Source: Notolepis coatsorum
Lineage: Eukaryota > Chordata > Actinopteri > Aulopiformes > Paralepididae
Assembly: GCA_963971535.1 (NCBI GenBank)
Contig: OZ020591.1
Coordinates: forward strand, 18,338,823 to 18,402,822
DNA length: 64,000 bases
Direction: 5' to 3'
In this document: positions 23,002-32,938 of the stretch, one piece after another
Position numbering within the stretch: the first letter of the stretch is position 1
Layout of the letters: every line of letters begins with the position of its first letter
Program-made: the position numbers and the translations under genes
Notes under the pieces: generated by a model
The model's database searches: none
The model's input: the letters and a program-made list of their open reading frames with translations, nothing else
Told to the model about the DNA's origin: nothing

Positions 23002-26000
23002 TGCGAAGAATATACGTAAAGTCAGTCAAGAGCATGAGTCACTAAGAATAGCAGGAATCCTACGATGGGTCTAAGTTGACACCACCTGTCGTATAGTAGC
23101 AACTATATAGGGCAACACTGGTACCGACTGGAGACAATGGGTTCCCTCCGGGGGTGTAAGGCCTGGAGGGTAGAGGAATGTTCGAATACTCAGTCTGATT
23201 CAATGAGGAATAAAGAGACTCCAGGTACAGGAGTCGGTCCTTGTAAATCCCTCGATCAGCAGCAAAGCAATAATTGTAATCCAGATGCTCGACAGCATTG
23301 ATGACAGCTAGCCAGCCCCGTCCACGAGGCCGGCCCGAGTTGTAATCCTCACGAGGTTGAATCCCAAACGATAGTGGAAATCAACTATGCTCTTCTCCGG
23401 GTACCACGTTCCAAATCAATATAATCCAACCAGTAATGGTTCTGCAATCGCCGACGCCGGTTCTCCTGTGCACATGTCCAATGCTACACATGAACGAACT
23501 GTGGTTGCACGATATACAATAAATGAACGACTATTTACTTCACATTAGATTAAGTTGAACTCAACGTTAATTCATTAAACTCTGACACTTTTACCATTCT
23601 ATTCGCACGCGGTTCTCAATGCTCTGTTAGACGCAAGGTTGCTCACTTCACTGTTACCGAACTTGTCACACTGCTTGCTTAGACGAACTTGATGAACTAC
23701 TGCTGGGCGCACCTGCGCCAGCATATATACTTAAGTGATTATCTAGTTCCAAACCTAACCACTTTGGTCTGAATCAATCCACTGCCTCCGGGCATGTTCT
23801 GACATGCCCCAAACTCGCCCATTGCACCTGTCTGGGTGCGAGACTGCCTGGAGCCTAGGGCGCTATCCAATAAGGAGAGCGAATATTACTCTGGTTTGAA
23901 CGTAGGTAAAGGGATATTCCGTATATATATATAAATAATATACAAAGTATATCAAACAATAAAGGTAGATTCTCAGTTTAATCTGGCCCTTCACAACAGC
24001 CGCCTCCTAATTAGTCCGCACCTAATTAGTTAAAGGAGACAGATTAATAGTCCAGTCAACTGCTCAATGTCTGTTGTGAGGAGTAGGGCAATCTACAAAG
24101 TCAGTGGGTCATGATCGTCATCAGGGGAGTCAGGGAGCCTCGGCAACTCTATCAGCCTTGCCACGGGTCGGGTGTAGGTCCGCCCCTGGACAATAACTTC
24201 TGCCGCTCTGACCTTTCCGTCGGCACCAGTGATCACTTTGCTTACGCGGCCGGCCGGCCACATAGCTCGGGGTAGTGACTGGTCTATGATCATAACGACT
24301 GTGTCCACTTTTAAGTTGTCCCTGTCCTTGACCCGCTTCTGACGGGCTGGAAGGGATGGTAGGGAGCTTAGGAGGAAGCGGGCCTGAGACTGGTTGATCT
24401 GTGCTTGGCTGTGTCTCCACATCCTCCGTCTGTTCCTCTTGTTCGGTCTGTACCCCGTCTGAGGAGGGGCCGGTTCCGGCCGCCCCATCAAGAAGTCGTT
24501 TGGGGTGCTGGGTTCGAGGTCAGCTACGTCGCTTGGAGCGCAGCTGAGGGGGGTGGAGTTCGGAACTCTCTCTTCTTGAGCCCACGGTTCTCTCACAGGC
24601 TTCTCGTCTAATGTCAATAGCCTCTCAACGGGCTGTACGAGAGAGTGGCCTGTGTCGCTCACCTTTGCGTACAGGCAGCGTGTAGATGTGGGTTGGCTGG
24701 AAGGTCCGTAGAGGGGGCCCTGGAGCGTCCACCCCAGTCGGGTCTGAACCGCGACTGGGCATCCTTTAGGTCCGATGTGGGCCGCCTCGATTGGGACAAG
24801 GAGGTCCGCGTGGTCGGAGCCTATGAGCAGGGTCGGTGTGGCGCCGTCGATGAGCGGTATAGGTAGTCTGCGTAGGTGCGCGTACTTCGCCATCAGCTGT
24901 GGGATGGGGTAGTTGTAGCTTGACAGACCTATGTCATGGCCTGTAAATGCTTTAGTGATGCTGTACCGCTTCTCGGGCTGCCCGACCGCTGCTATTTTGA
25001 ATGAGACGTTCTTGCCCTTTATGGTTTTCAGGTCTCGCTGAATAGTACGGATTGTCATTGTTTCTTTGTTACCCCGCAGGCCCAACTGGGCTGCGGCGGA
25101 AGCGAGGAGGAGAGTCTTTTCAGACCCATCATCTAGGACGGCGTAAGTGTCCATGACCTTGTCCTCGTAGCTTAAGATCACTCGGACCACCTTCAAGAGC
25201 ACTCGGGAGCTCCCGCTCTTCGCAGGGTCTATGTACATGACGTTCACTCTCGAGCTGCTTGGGGGTACGGGTTTCTTCTTGTTGCTGTCGTGTAGGACCT
25301 CCAAGTGGGCGCCGTCGCACTTGCTGCATCTTTTCTTTAAGCGGCACTCAGCTGCCATATGGCTGCGCGCGCAGCGGAAGCAGCGGCGGTTGGCTTTGAT
25401 CCACTGACTCACCTCGTCAGCGGTCAGCTTCTTGAAGGTGTCACATTGAGACAGCCAATGTTCCTTTTCACAGTACTGGCATACAATCTTCCACTTCCCC
25501 TTGGTCTGGGGGGTGCTGTGGTTCTTGTGCTGCGGCACTGACTCGGCCTGGTGCATAACGGTCACTGACCGGTGGTTATCGTTGGACCTCCGAGGTCCAT
25601 CTCTTGGGCTAGATCCACTCCACACGAATGTGTCCAGTCGTAGGCTGCTAACTTCCCTTGCGAGGAAAGCGGCCAGGTCTAGGAGGGATGGCTCTGGGCC
25701 GTTGGGATCACGGTGGTCTCTCTGCCGCCGAAAACGCTCTTGGCGGGCTGGAGGGAGCTTCTCCAGTATTCGCTCCACATTAGAATTTGCATACAGTTCA
25801 TATCTCCCCTTCTCCTTTTGGGACCCCAGCATCCCTACTAGGGATTGTACCTTGATAGAGAGGTCATCCAGTGCTCTATTGTCTTTGGCTGGGGGGAGGC
25901 GGTCGATATCCCGTATTTCTTGGATCACGTAATCCCATATGCGTCCATAACGCTGGTCGAGGGCCACCAGAGCCGCGGCGTATGGGGTGCTTGAGTTGGA

Positions 26001-26640
26001 ATATGCCAGCGCTATGTTATGCGCTCTGGGCACCTTGAGATGCTTGAGGAGGATGGCATATTTGTACGACTCGTCGGGGACATCGGACATCATAGTCTCC
26101 AAACACATGCGTAATTCCGTGTACTGTGCTCTGTCCTCGCGCGTAAAGTCTGGGAACGTCGGTGTGCCAAGGTACGATGCCATGGATGGCTGGTACATTG
26201 GTGAGCGTAGGGGAAGAGGCCTCCTGGGCGAGTCTCCCCGTACGTGTGGTCGTGGGTTAGTACTTGGTGGGTACCAGAGGCCGGGTCCCCAGGTGCTGTT
26301 CCTCGGTGCTGACTGTACGTCAAACTCACCCGTGAGTTGGGTCGGGGGTTTGTAGTGCAGTGACTCGGGGCTGAAGTCGGGGCTGTACTGGGCCTCCTGG
26401 TCCAAAGTACGTTCTTGCTGGTGGGCTTGATATTCCTCCTCTTCCTCTTCCTCTTCTAGGTCCTGGAGTCTTCTAGTCAGTCTCTCGGCGACGTAGGCCG
26501 GTTCTTCCCGTTGGCTGGGTCTCGTATGGACCGGTCGGGGAGGGGGCTCGGAGACGTAGACAGGTTCCTCCTGTTGGCCAGGTCCCGGGTCGCTTTGTCG
26601 GGTAGGGGAAGGTGCCCTAGACCCTTGTCGTGATGATCTC
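23002..26640 (-). mobile_element. BEL/Pao-type LTR retrotransposon, incomplete copy
   Basis: Minus-strand fossil. Parts seen are gag, a double zinc-knuckle region, an aspartic protease, a carboxy-terminal module of the integrase region, a purine-rich tract (AGGAGGCGGC near 24001-24012) and a 3' LTR starting TGTGAAGGGCC at 23995 and reaching left to about 23002. Reverse transcriptase, RNase H, integrase core and a second LTR are not seen. It is broken and non-autonomous, and lies inside hAT 2. The coding part is open over 770 codons, so it is probably not very old. Confidence 0.8.
24093..26405 (-). CDS. BEL/Pao gag-protease frame with DUF5641-like end
   Basis: The frame is 770 codons. Residues about 80-270 are gag (YTELRMCLETMMSDVPDESY, ALDQRYGRIWDYVIQEIRDI). 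Residues about 310-370 hold CQYCEKEHWLSQC and CFRCARSHMAAECRLKKRC knuckles. Around 415-440 is the protease start AVLDDGSEKTLL. The last 100 residues (VDTVVMIIDQSLPRAMWPAG, RVSKVITGADGKVR, RPVARLIELP) match the module that normally ends BEL/Pao pol. It may be a non-autonomous derivative. Confidence 0.82.
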   Translation of the reverse strand: MDQEAQYSPDFSPESLHYKPPTQLTGEFDVQSAPRNSTWGPGLWYPPSTNPRPHVRGDSPRRPLPLRSPMYQPSMASYLGTPTFPDFTREDRAQYTELRMCLETMMSDVPDESYKYAILLKHLKVPRAHNIALAYSNSSTPYAAALVALDQRYGRIWDYVIQEIRDIDRLPPAKDNRALDDLSIKVQSLVGMLGSQKEKGRYELYANSNVERILEKLPPARQERFRRQRDHRDPNGPEPSLLDLAAFLAREVSSLRLDTFVWSGSSPRDGPRRSNDNHRSVTVMHQAESVPQHKNHSTPQTKGKWKIVCQYCEKEHWLSQCDTFKKLTADEVSQWIKANRRCFRCARSHMAAECRLKKRCSKCDGAHLEVLHDSNKKKPVPPSSSRVNVMYIDPAKSGSSRVLLKVVRVILSYEDKVMDTYAVLDDGSEKTLLLASAAAQLGLRGNKETMTIRTIQRDLKTIKGKNVSFKIAAVGQPEKRYSITKAFTGHDIGLSSYNYPIPQLMAKYAHLRRLPIPLIDGATPTLLIGSDHADLLVPIEAAHIGPKGCPVAVQTRLGWTLQGPLYGPSSQPTSTRCLYAKVSDTGHSLVQPVERLLTLDEKPVREPWAQEERVPNSTPLSCAPSDVADLEPSTPNDFLMGRPEPAPPQTGYRPNKRNRRRMWRHSQAQINQSQARFLLSSLPSLPARQKRVKDRDNLKVDTVVMIIDQSLPRAMWPAGRVSKVITGADGKVRAAEVIVQGRTYTRPVARLIELPRLPDSPDDDHDPLTL

Positions 26641-26647
26641 TCTTCAC

Positions 26648-26793
26648 AACTTCATACTGTAAGAAATTACTGTGATATTACAATAAATTACTGGCAATAT
26701 TTTGCATGACTTTTACAGTATACTGTAAAAGTCATGCAAAATATTGCCAGTAATTTATTGTAATATCACAGTAATTTCTTACAGTATGAAGTT
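26648..26793. repeat. 146-bp perfect palindrome (MITE)
   Basis: Two 73-bp arms meet at 26720/26721 with no loop and no mismatch that I can find. The unit (ACTGTAAAAGTCATGCAAAA and TATTGCCAGTAATTTATTGT) occurs a third time at about 26880-26930, ending TTTTTACAGTGTAG near 26957, which resembles a MITE terminus. Confidence 0.9.
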
Positions 26794-26957
26794 ATGAAAT
26801 TACAACAATGTATTGTACTACCATTACTGTGAAATTACAACACATTGCTGTGAAGCCATTCACAGTAAATTATTGTGAATCTTACTGTAAAAGTCATGCA
26901 AAATATTGCCAGTAATTTATTGTAACTTTAGGGTGAACATTTTTACAGTGTAGTAAT
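26794..26957. repeat. Related MITE copy beside the palindrome
   Basis: A single-arm copy of the palindrome unit with TTACAGTGTAG at its end. Confidence 0.6.
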
Positions 26958-27059
26958 TATAATATCTACATACATGGCATTTGATTGGAGGCTAGTCTCA
27001 CTTTGTCCCACAGCAACATTAAAATAGTTTAGATTTGTGTATGTTGTTTATTTAACAAA

Positions 27060-27215
27060 TTTACTTGAAAGTAACGCAATAGTTACTTTCTGAAGTAACT
27101 AGTTACTTTTATAATTTGTAACTGCGTACGTAATTTAGTTACTTTTTGGAAGAAGTAACTAGTAACTGTAACTAGTTACTTTTTAAAAGTAACTTGCCCA
27201 ACACTGGTGACATCA
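27060..27215 (-). mobile_element. DNA transposon end, AGTAACT-rich
   Basis: On the minus strand it begins CAGTGTTGGGCAAGTTACTT and continues with repeated AGTAACTAGTTAC, the usual terminal region of a widespread fish hAT-type family. The other end was not found. Confidence 0.55.
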
Positions 27216-27462
27216 CAACGGAACATGTTTGAGTGTCATTTGAATAATTTAAATAATATGTTGACATTAAAAAAAGAACAAATAAAATGGAAAAAGAAAC
27301 TACATAAAACAATGATACAAATTATAATAAAATATTTAAGTAAAATGTATAGAAATTAGAAACAAAGAAAAATAAGACAATGAAATAAAGATAATTCATT
27401 TAAAAGCTATTGTAAAAAGGTAAGTTTTGAGCAGTGCCAACCGAGTCTGCTGTCCTAACAGA

Positions 27463-27577
27463 CTTGGGGTCTGTAGGGTAAGCACTTATTCCCTCCGCCA
27501 TGAACATTTATGGAGATGTATGGGCCTTTTAAGTCAGTGATAAAAGTGTCTTTCAAGGATAAGTGAGCTCCTGCACT
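27463..27577 (+). repeat. 115-bp direct repeat, right copy
   Basis: Partner of 22885-22999, followed directly by the right terminal region of hAT 2. Confidence 0.85.
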
Positions 27578-27737
27578 GATTATTATAGTTCAATATTCAA
27601 TATTTGATCACCAAAACGCCCCCAAAAGCATAAAAAGGCCCATCCCCGCCCAAAAAGGGCCCCCAAAAATAGCACAGGCCCAGTGCCCTTTTCAGCCTTT
27701 GAGCACCTGCCCCTCTAAAGTCCTGTGCACGTCCCTG

Positions 27738-28602
27738 GTCATGCTGGACCTACAAAAGGCCTTCAACACTGTCAATCACTCCATTCTGATTGACAAGCTA
27801 AAAGCAATTGGTTTTGATCAGTGAGCTGGATGCAATCCTACCTGGAGGGGAGAGAACAGATGGTGGAGGTAAACGGTATTATCCCCCCCTCCTCCCAGTG
27901 AGCTGTGATGTTCCACAAGGAAGCATACTAGGACCGCTACTGTTCCTAATTTATGCAAATGACATGTCGTCAGCTTGTGACTGCAACTTGTTCCTGTTCG
28001 CGGACGACTCATCCCTGCTGGTTTCTGACAAGAACAAGTTACAGGTTGAAAAAACCCTCAGCTCGGAACTAGGCAAAATCTGCATCTGGCTTGCTGATAA
28101 CAAACTATCATTACACCTGGGTAAAACAGAGTCCATTCTCTTCGGTTCAAATAACAAACTCAGCAAGACCGACGGCTTCTCAGTTACAGTGGGTGACAAT
28201 ATTGTCACAAGGAAAGATGAAATTACATACCTAGCTTCCATCCTAGAGGCAAATCTTTCCTGTGACAAAATGGCATCCAATGTAATAAAAAAAAAGTCAA
28301 CCAACGAACTCGATTCTTGTACCGGATCTCCTCTCTGGTAAACAAGAATACCCTGAAGACTCTGGCAGGAGCACTCATTCAAGGGTACTATGACTATGCT
28401 TGCACCTCATGGTACCAAAGCACCTCAAAGGCGCTAAAAACTAAATTACAAACATCTCAAAACTAACTGGTCAGACTACTGCTTGACCTTACTTCTAGAA
28501 CCCACCTCACCCCTGCCCACTTTGAAACCTAGTATGGCTTAGAGTAGACGAAAACAGAGTACAGCTACTTGCAATGGGCCTGGTCTACAAGATACACTAC
28601 AG
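27738..28602 (+). mobile_element. LINE family A copy 3, middle segment
   Basis: Resumes after hAT 2 with VMLDLQKAFNTVNHSIL, motif A of the reverse transcriptase, then CDVPQGSILGPLLFLIYAND and the catalytic FADDSSLL motif. Frameshifts are present near 27823 and in the poly-A stretch near 28290. It is interrupted again at CACTACAG (28595-28602) by hAT 3. Confidence 0.88.
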
Positions 28603-29760
28603 CAGGGGTTCTCAAACTTTCAGCTGCCAAGGCACCCCTGTGTTCAATAAAATATTCCAGGGCACCCCTACATACGATAAAGACTTTTCCGGTCCTGTCT
28701 TTTTTGCTACAATGATGACAAAAGTGCTTGCTTTCAAAATAATGTTTATTTAAGAAACCGGGAAACACATTTGTGTGTATATGCAGGCTATATACGGCAT
28801 TATTAACAGGTGTTTCAGGTCTAAATGGTGTAGTACTGTTGACATTACACTGCTTGTAGTAGTAAATCAAATATCATATTTATTTAAATAAAATTACAGA
28901 AAATTATCACTAAAGTGCTATCTGTTGCAGCTGCACCCTTTTCCATAAAAATAGCATATTTGGATAAGTGTGACCATTTCTCAAAAACTGAAAATCATGT
29001 ATTTTTTTTTAAATACAGAAAAGGATCACTAAAGTGCTATCTGTTGCAGCTGCACTGTTCTCCATAAAAATAGCATATTTGGATAAGTGTGACCATTTCA
29101 CAGAAAAGGATCACCAACCATTTCTCAAAAAATATAAATAAATACAGAAAATAAGCACTCGTTCACTCAGTGGACATTTCTAGCTCAATGCGAGGTCTGC
29201 TGCTGCTGGCTAATAATACGGTCAATACGTGGGGAGATCTTTGACAAGGCAACACGGATGTCATCCTCAAGGCTCAACTTGGCCCTATATTTAGTTTTCA
29301 GAGCTGTCATGGATGAAAAGCCAGCTTCACAGAGATATGTGGTGCTGAATGGTATCAACACCTTAACTGCTGCATCATGAGCTATTTAGTACTCAGCACC
29401 ACACTCTGAAACGAGCTCTCCAGGTGGTATCAGATGAGATTTCAAGTTCTTCCAAGAGTTTGGATGGAGATGTGTCAGGAAGCTTTGTCTCAATGTTGTC
29501 TGCAAAGTATTTTTTTTATCCAGAGTAACTTGGTGATCCTTTTCTGTGTTTTATTAAATAATGATTTTCAGATTTTGAGAAATGGTCAAACTTATCCAAA
29601 TATGGTATTTTCATGGAAAACAGTGCAGCTGCAACAGATAGCACTTTAGTGATAATTTTCTGATAATTTTCTGTAATAAAAAAAAAAATACTTTTTTTTC
29701 TTTTCTTTTTTTTAAGGCACCCCTGGCAGCTCTCTGAGGCACCCCTGTTGAGAACCGCTG
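28603..29760. mobile_element. hAT-type DNA transposon 3
   Basis: Ends CAGGGGTTCTCAAA and the complement of CAGCGGTTCTCAA with an 8-bp duplication CACTACAG (28595-28602 and 29761-29768). It contains subterminal repeats: a block with AGTGCTATCTGTTGCAGCTG and GGATAAGTGTGACCATTT occurs twice directly (about 28913-29000, 29030-29100) and once inverted (about 29575-29665). A transposase remnant lies between. It interrupts LINE copy 3. Confidence 0.9.
29221..29372 (-). pseudogene. hAT transposase C-terminal (dimerisation) fragment
   Basis: The minus-strand frame reads PFSTTYLCEAGFSSMTALKT, KYRAKLSLEDDIRVALSKI, SPRIDRI. The YLCE.GFS...KTKYR...L..ED.RVALS pattern is the carboxy-terminal hAT dimerisation region of Charlie/ZBED-type transposases. 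No start, zinc finger or catalytic core is seen, so this is a relic and not a gene. Confidence 0.8.
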
Positions 29761-29786
29761 CACTACAGGACTAAGGTACCCATGTA
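29761..29786 (+). mobile_element. LINE family A copy 3, last segment
   Basis: After hAT 3 about 26 bases of the same LINE continue (GACTAAGGTACCCATGTA) before similarity stops at an unrelated junction. Confidence 0.7.
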
Positions 29787-29839
29787 ATCTGCTGAGCGTG
29801 TCTCCTGTGTATTGTTGTAATGACCAACAGGGACCGATA

Positions 29840-30165
29840 GGGAGCGCAGTGATCGCTGGACGCACCAGCCATTTTGCCAAGGTTCGCTCCGTGAGTACAC
29901 TCGTTTTATGAAAATGATTTCAAATGTTTATTAGCAACTCCGAGCTTCCAGACCCCATCGTGAAGCTGTGTTAGACCCATATTGTACGCTGGGTATCTTT
30001 GAAATTCAGATCTGATGTATTTTTGACACACCCCGAGCCCCGCGATCACGCTTGGTTGTTTCTTTACTGGGTAATCGCGCCGTAAATATAAGTGACTGCG
30101 GTCACAAAAGCCCCAGGCTTGCAAACCGAAAGTCACGAAAGGGGCTAGCATTCACACCTGAATTG
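29840..30165 (+). repeat. Dispersed repeat R, copy 2
   Basis: Matches 6640-6945 over TTTATTAGCAACTCCGAGCT, GGGTATCTTTGAAATTCA and TCACGAAAGGGGCTA. The left part does not form the large palindrome seen at copy 1. Confidence 0.6.
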
Positions 30166-30438
30166 CATTGCTGCTCATTACCCCCTGCAGCAATCAACTC
30201 CCATCACAGCAGCTCAGGGTTGGCGGCCATCTTGTCATAAATCATACCCCTTAGAATGTATTAGGAAAAATTAACCCTTCCCACATTGTATATATAAATA
30301 ATATATGCAATATAAAACAAACATAAATGTAGACATTGTCTTAACACTGCATATGTTGGAGGCACAAGGCCAAAGCAAAGGCAACCTGATGGAGCCAAAT
30401 ACCTCCAGAAGCCCTCAGCACTCGCACGGCCCCAGACT

Positions 30439-31377
30439 ATGATCTCAAATGCTACAGAGTACCCAGCGCTCACACAGAGACAGAGCACGGTCCCAAAGGC
30501 TACAGGGCCTCCATTGTCTTTGTATAGAGACATACAATATGTTTCCAGGAACAACAGCAGTGAACAGAACAACATGATGTCTATTATGCAAAAACAAAAC
30601 GACATCACTTCCATGTTGGTGCATCAGCAATGCATTGCTTCACTGCCTAAAAGAGACATCCAACCATTTGAAGGTGACCCTCTGCAGTACCATGGCTTTA
30701 TGCAGTCCTTTGAACAGACCATAGAAAGGAGGACTGACAATGTTGTTGATTGCCTGCACTATTTGGAGCAATATACCAGGGGGCAGCCTAAACAACTAGT
30801 CAGAAGTTGTCAACACATGACTGATGGCACTGGATATGCTACGGCGAAGGCTTTACTCCAGGAACACTTTGGAAATGAGCACGTCATAGCATCCGCTTAC
30901 ATGGACAAAATCTTTGCATGGCCAGCTATTAAGTCAGAGGATGGGAAAGCCTTACAAGCATACAGCCTATTTTTACGCGGATGCTGCAATGCCATGAAAA
31001 ACGTGTATAACCTATGTGACTTGAACACATCTGCAAACATGCTTGCAGTTGCTGTCATCAAGAAGTTGCCCTACAAGCTGAGGGACAAGTGGCGAACAGA
31101 AGCATGTAACATCCAGGAAAGACATCGCAAACGTGTTATGTTTACTGATATTGTGACTTTTGTTGAGCGTGAAGTGAAAATCGCTACAGACCCTGTATTC
31201 GGAGACATACAAGATGCTCCAATGATGGGGGATTTCAGGGAAAGTGGCAAAGCTAGACCTGTGCCTCGACTTCAGGCTAGAGGGAGTAGTTTTGCCACAA
31301 CGTTCCCCACAATTGAAAGAGATGCTCATTGGGAAAACAGAATTAAGGAAGGATATGAGGAGGCTTGCCTTTTCTGA
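30439..31377 (+). CDS. BEL/Pao gag
   Basis: The 313-codon frame contains SLPKRDIQPFEGDPLQYHGF, RTDNVVDCLHYLEQYTRGQP, LVRSCQHM, ALLQEHFGNEHVIASAYMDK and KLPYKLRDKWR, all typical of BEL/Pao gag of vertebrates. A zinc-knuckle stretch (CFGCLCTGHISRECR) follows at about 31470-31515. Confidence 0.85.
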   Translation: MISNATEYPALTQRQSTVPKATGPPLSLYRDIQYVSRNNSSEQNNMMSIMQKQNDITSMLVHQQCIASLPKRDIQPFEGDPLQYHGFMQSFEQTIERRTDNVVDCLHYLEQYTRGQPKQLVRSCQHMTDGTGYATAKALLQEHFGNEHVIASAYMDKIFAWPAIKSEDGKALQAYSLFLRGCCNAMKNVYNLCDLNTSANMLAVAVIKKLPYKLRDKWRTEACNIQERHRKRVMFTDIVTFVEREVKIATDPVFGDIQDAPMMGDFRESGKARPVPRLQARGSSFATTFPTIERDAHWENRIKEGYEEACLF

Positions 31378-31553
31378 AAAAAGGGTGGACACACACTGTA
31401 GTCGTGTACTCTATTGGAGAGGAGAGCTCACAGCGAGAAGATGGAGTTCCTGAAGGAGAATGGAGTTTGCTTTGGATGCTTGTGCACTGGGCACATCAGC
31501 AGAGAGTGCAGGGAACGTCTGTCTTGCAGGACATGTGGCTCACGACACCCCAG

Positions 31554-31815
31554 TGTAACGGGGAAGTCCGTGGGGTCCACAGTCACTGAAACAGGTGTGT
31601 TGACGGGTGACTGTGGCAGTGCGGGCTGGTAAATTAAACTCACTTCCCCATAACAGGGTTAATAGACGCATAGGTACGGTAGTTAGGAGTGAATTCACTT
31701 CTTAGTGCAGCGGCCTGTGTCGTCGCCCGCGGACGCGGGAGCCCCCTGTTCGACTCCCCCTCGGGACATTCTCATTTAACATCAATCACAACGCAGTACA
31801 GTATGATCCGTCACA
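31554..31815 (+). repeat. LTR of the BEL/Pao fragment, with tRNA-like boxes
   Basis: Runs from TGTAACGGGG to CCGTCACA and thus has TG...CA ends. Its middle carries TTAGTGCAGCGGCC (31702-31715) and CTGTTCGACTCCCC (31745-31758), resembling the A and B boxes of a tRNA promoter. The first 118 bp are repeated at 31868-31989. Confidence 0.7.
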
Positions 31816-31989
31816 GTGGTGCCCAGTGACCTGGATGTCCTGAGGGGCGTGAGTTTAGGGAGGTGAGTGTAGCGGGGAAGTCCGTGGGTATGTCCACAGT
31901 CACTGAAACAGGTGTGTTGACGGGTGACTGTGGCAGTGCGGGCTGGTAAATTAAACTCACTTCCCCATAACAGGGTTAATAGATGCATA

Positions 31990-32893
31990 AACAAAAAACT
32001 AAATTACAAACATCACAAAACAAACTGGTCAGACTACTACTTGACCTGAACCCCAGAACCCACCTCACCCCTGCCCACTTTGACAACCTAGGATGGCTTA
32101 GAGTAGACGACAGAGTACAGCAACTTGCAATGGGCCTGGTCTACAATATACACTATACGACCGGGGTGCCCATGTACATGTCAAAATACTTCTCAAAGGT
32201 CAGTGAATACCACAACCACTACACCAGAGGAAGCTCAACAAATCATGTTAAACCCAGATTCGGCTCAAACAAGGGACTAAACACGTTTCGCAATTATGCC
32301 ACATCAATGTGGAACACCCTACCCAAAGCTGTAAAGGAATGTGAATCACTACCCACTTTCAAAAACACTCTCAAAGAACACCTACGGGAGACTGCAATTC
32401 GAAACTGGCCCCTGTAAATGTCCTAACACAACCCCCTCCAATGTACAGTAAATGACCAAGTATGGTTTTGTCAATATTCCAATGTACAGTTTTGCTTGTA
32501 CAGTTGTACAGTGTCCACCCGCCCACCCACCCCTACTACCCCCCCCCCCCCCCCCACCCAACCACCTCCAATGTACAGTCCCCCCCACCCCACCTACCCA
32601 ACCTCCTCCAATGTACAGTTTCTACGTCAAATGTAAATACTCTCTTTTCTGGACTCTTTTCGTATCACAAACAGTACTGTATTTGCAAATCTGGTATGTC
32701 ATAAATGTATAGATGTAGCAGTACTGTCTATCTGTATGTCATGTATGTCATATATGTTATGATGAATTGAAAATGAGGGACCCTGATGTAAACAAGATGA
32801 AAGTCTTTCTCTGGTCTGCATCCCCTTAACAATTGTATGTTTTGAGCTGTACTGTACTGTACTGTACCCATTCTGCAATCTGTTAATAAAGTT

Positions 32894-32937
<44 letters not shown>

Positions 32938-32938
32938 G
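31990..32938 (+). mobile_element. LINE family A, 3' fragment (copy 4)
   Basis: Starts in the coding part ([20 protein letters not shown]), runs in one open frame to the stop at 32415-32417, then the usual CCAATGTACAGT/poly-C 3' UTR and a long AATC repeat tail (32897-32938). It is inserted into the second LTR stretch of the BEL/Pao fragment. Confidence 0.88.

Larger units (their letters stand above)
22489..27737. mobile_element. hAT-type DNA transposon 2, with elements nested inside
   Basis: Ends are CAGGCACGTGCACA and the complement of CAGGGACGTGCACA, flanked by a perfect 8-bp duplication GTCATGCT (22481-22488 and 27738-27745). It lies inside LINE copy 3. Its 5.2 kb is mostly later insertions: a BEL/Pao copy, a palindromic MITE and another DNA element end. 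Terminal regions contain AGCACCTGCC in inverted orientation. No transposase is seen. Confidence 0.85.
30261..31989 (+). mobile_element. BEL/Pao-type LTR retrotransposon, fragment
   Basis: Fossil, plus strand: gag and zinc knuckle followed directly by an LTR (31554-31815), a short stretch with a primer-site-like start (TGGTGCCCAGTGACC at 31817), and the beginning of a second LTR (31868-31989) cut by LINE copy 4. Polymerase parts are absent. The two LTR stretches differ at few positions, so it is moderately young. Broken. Confidence 0.8.
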
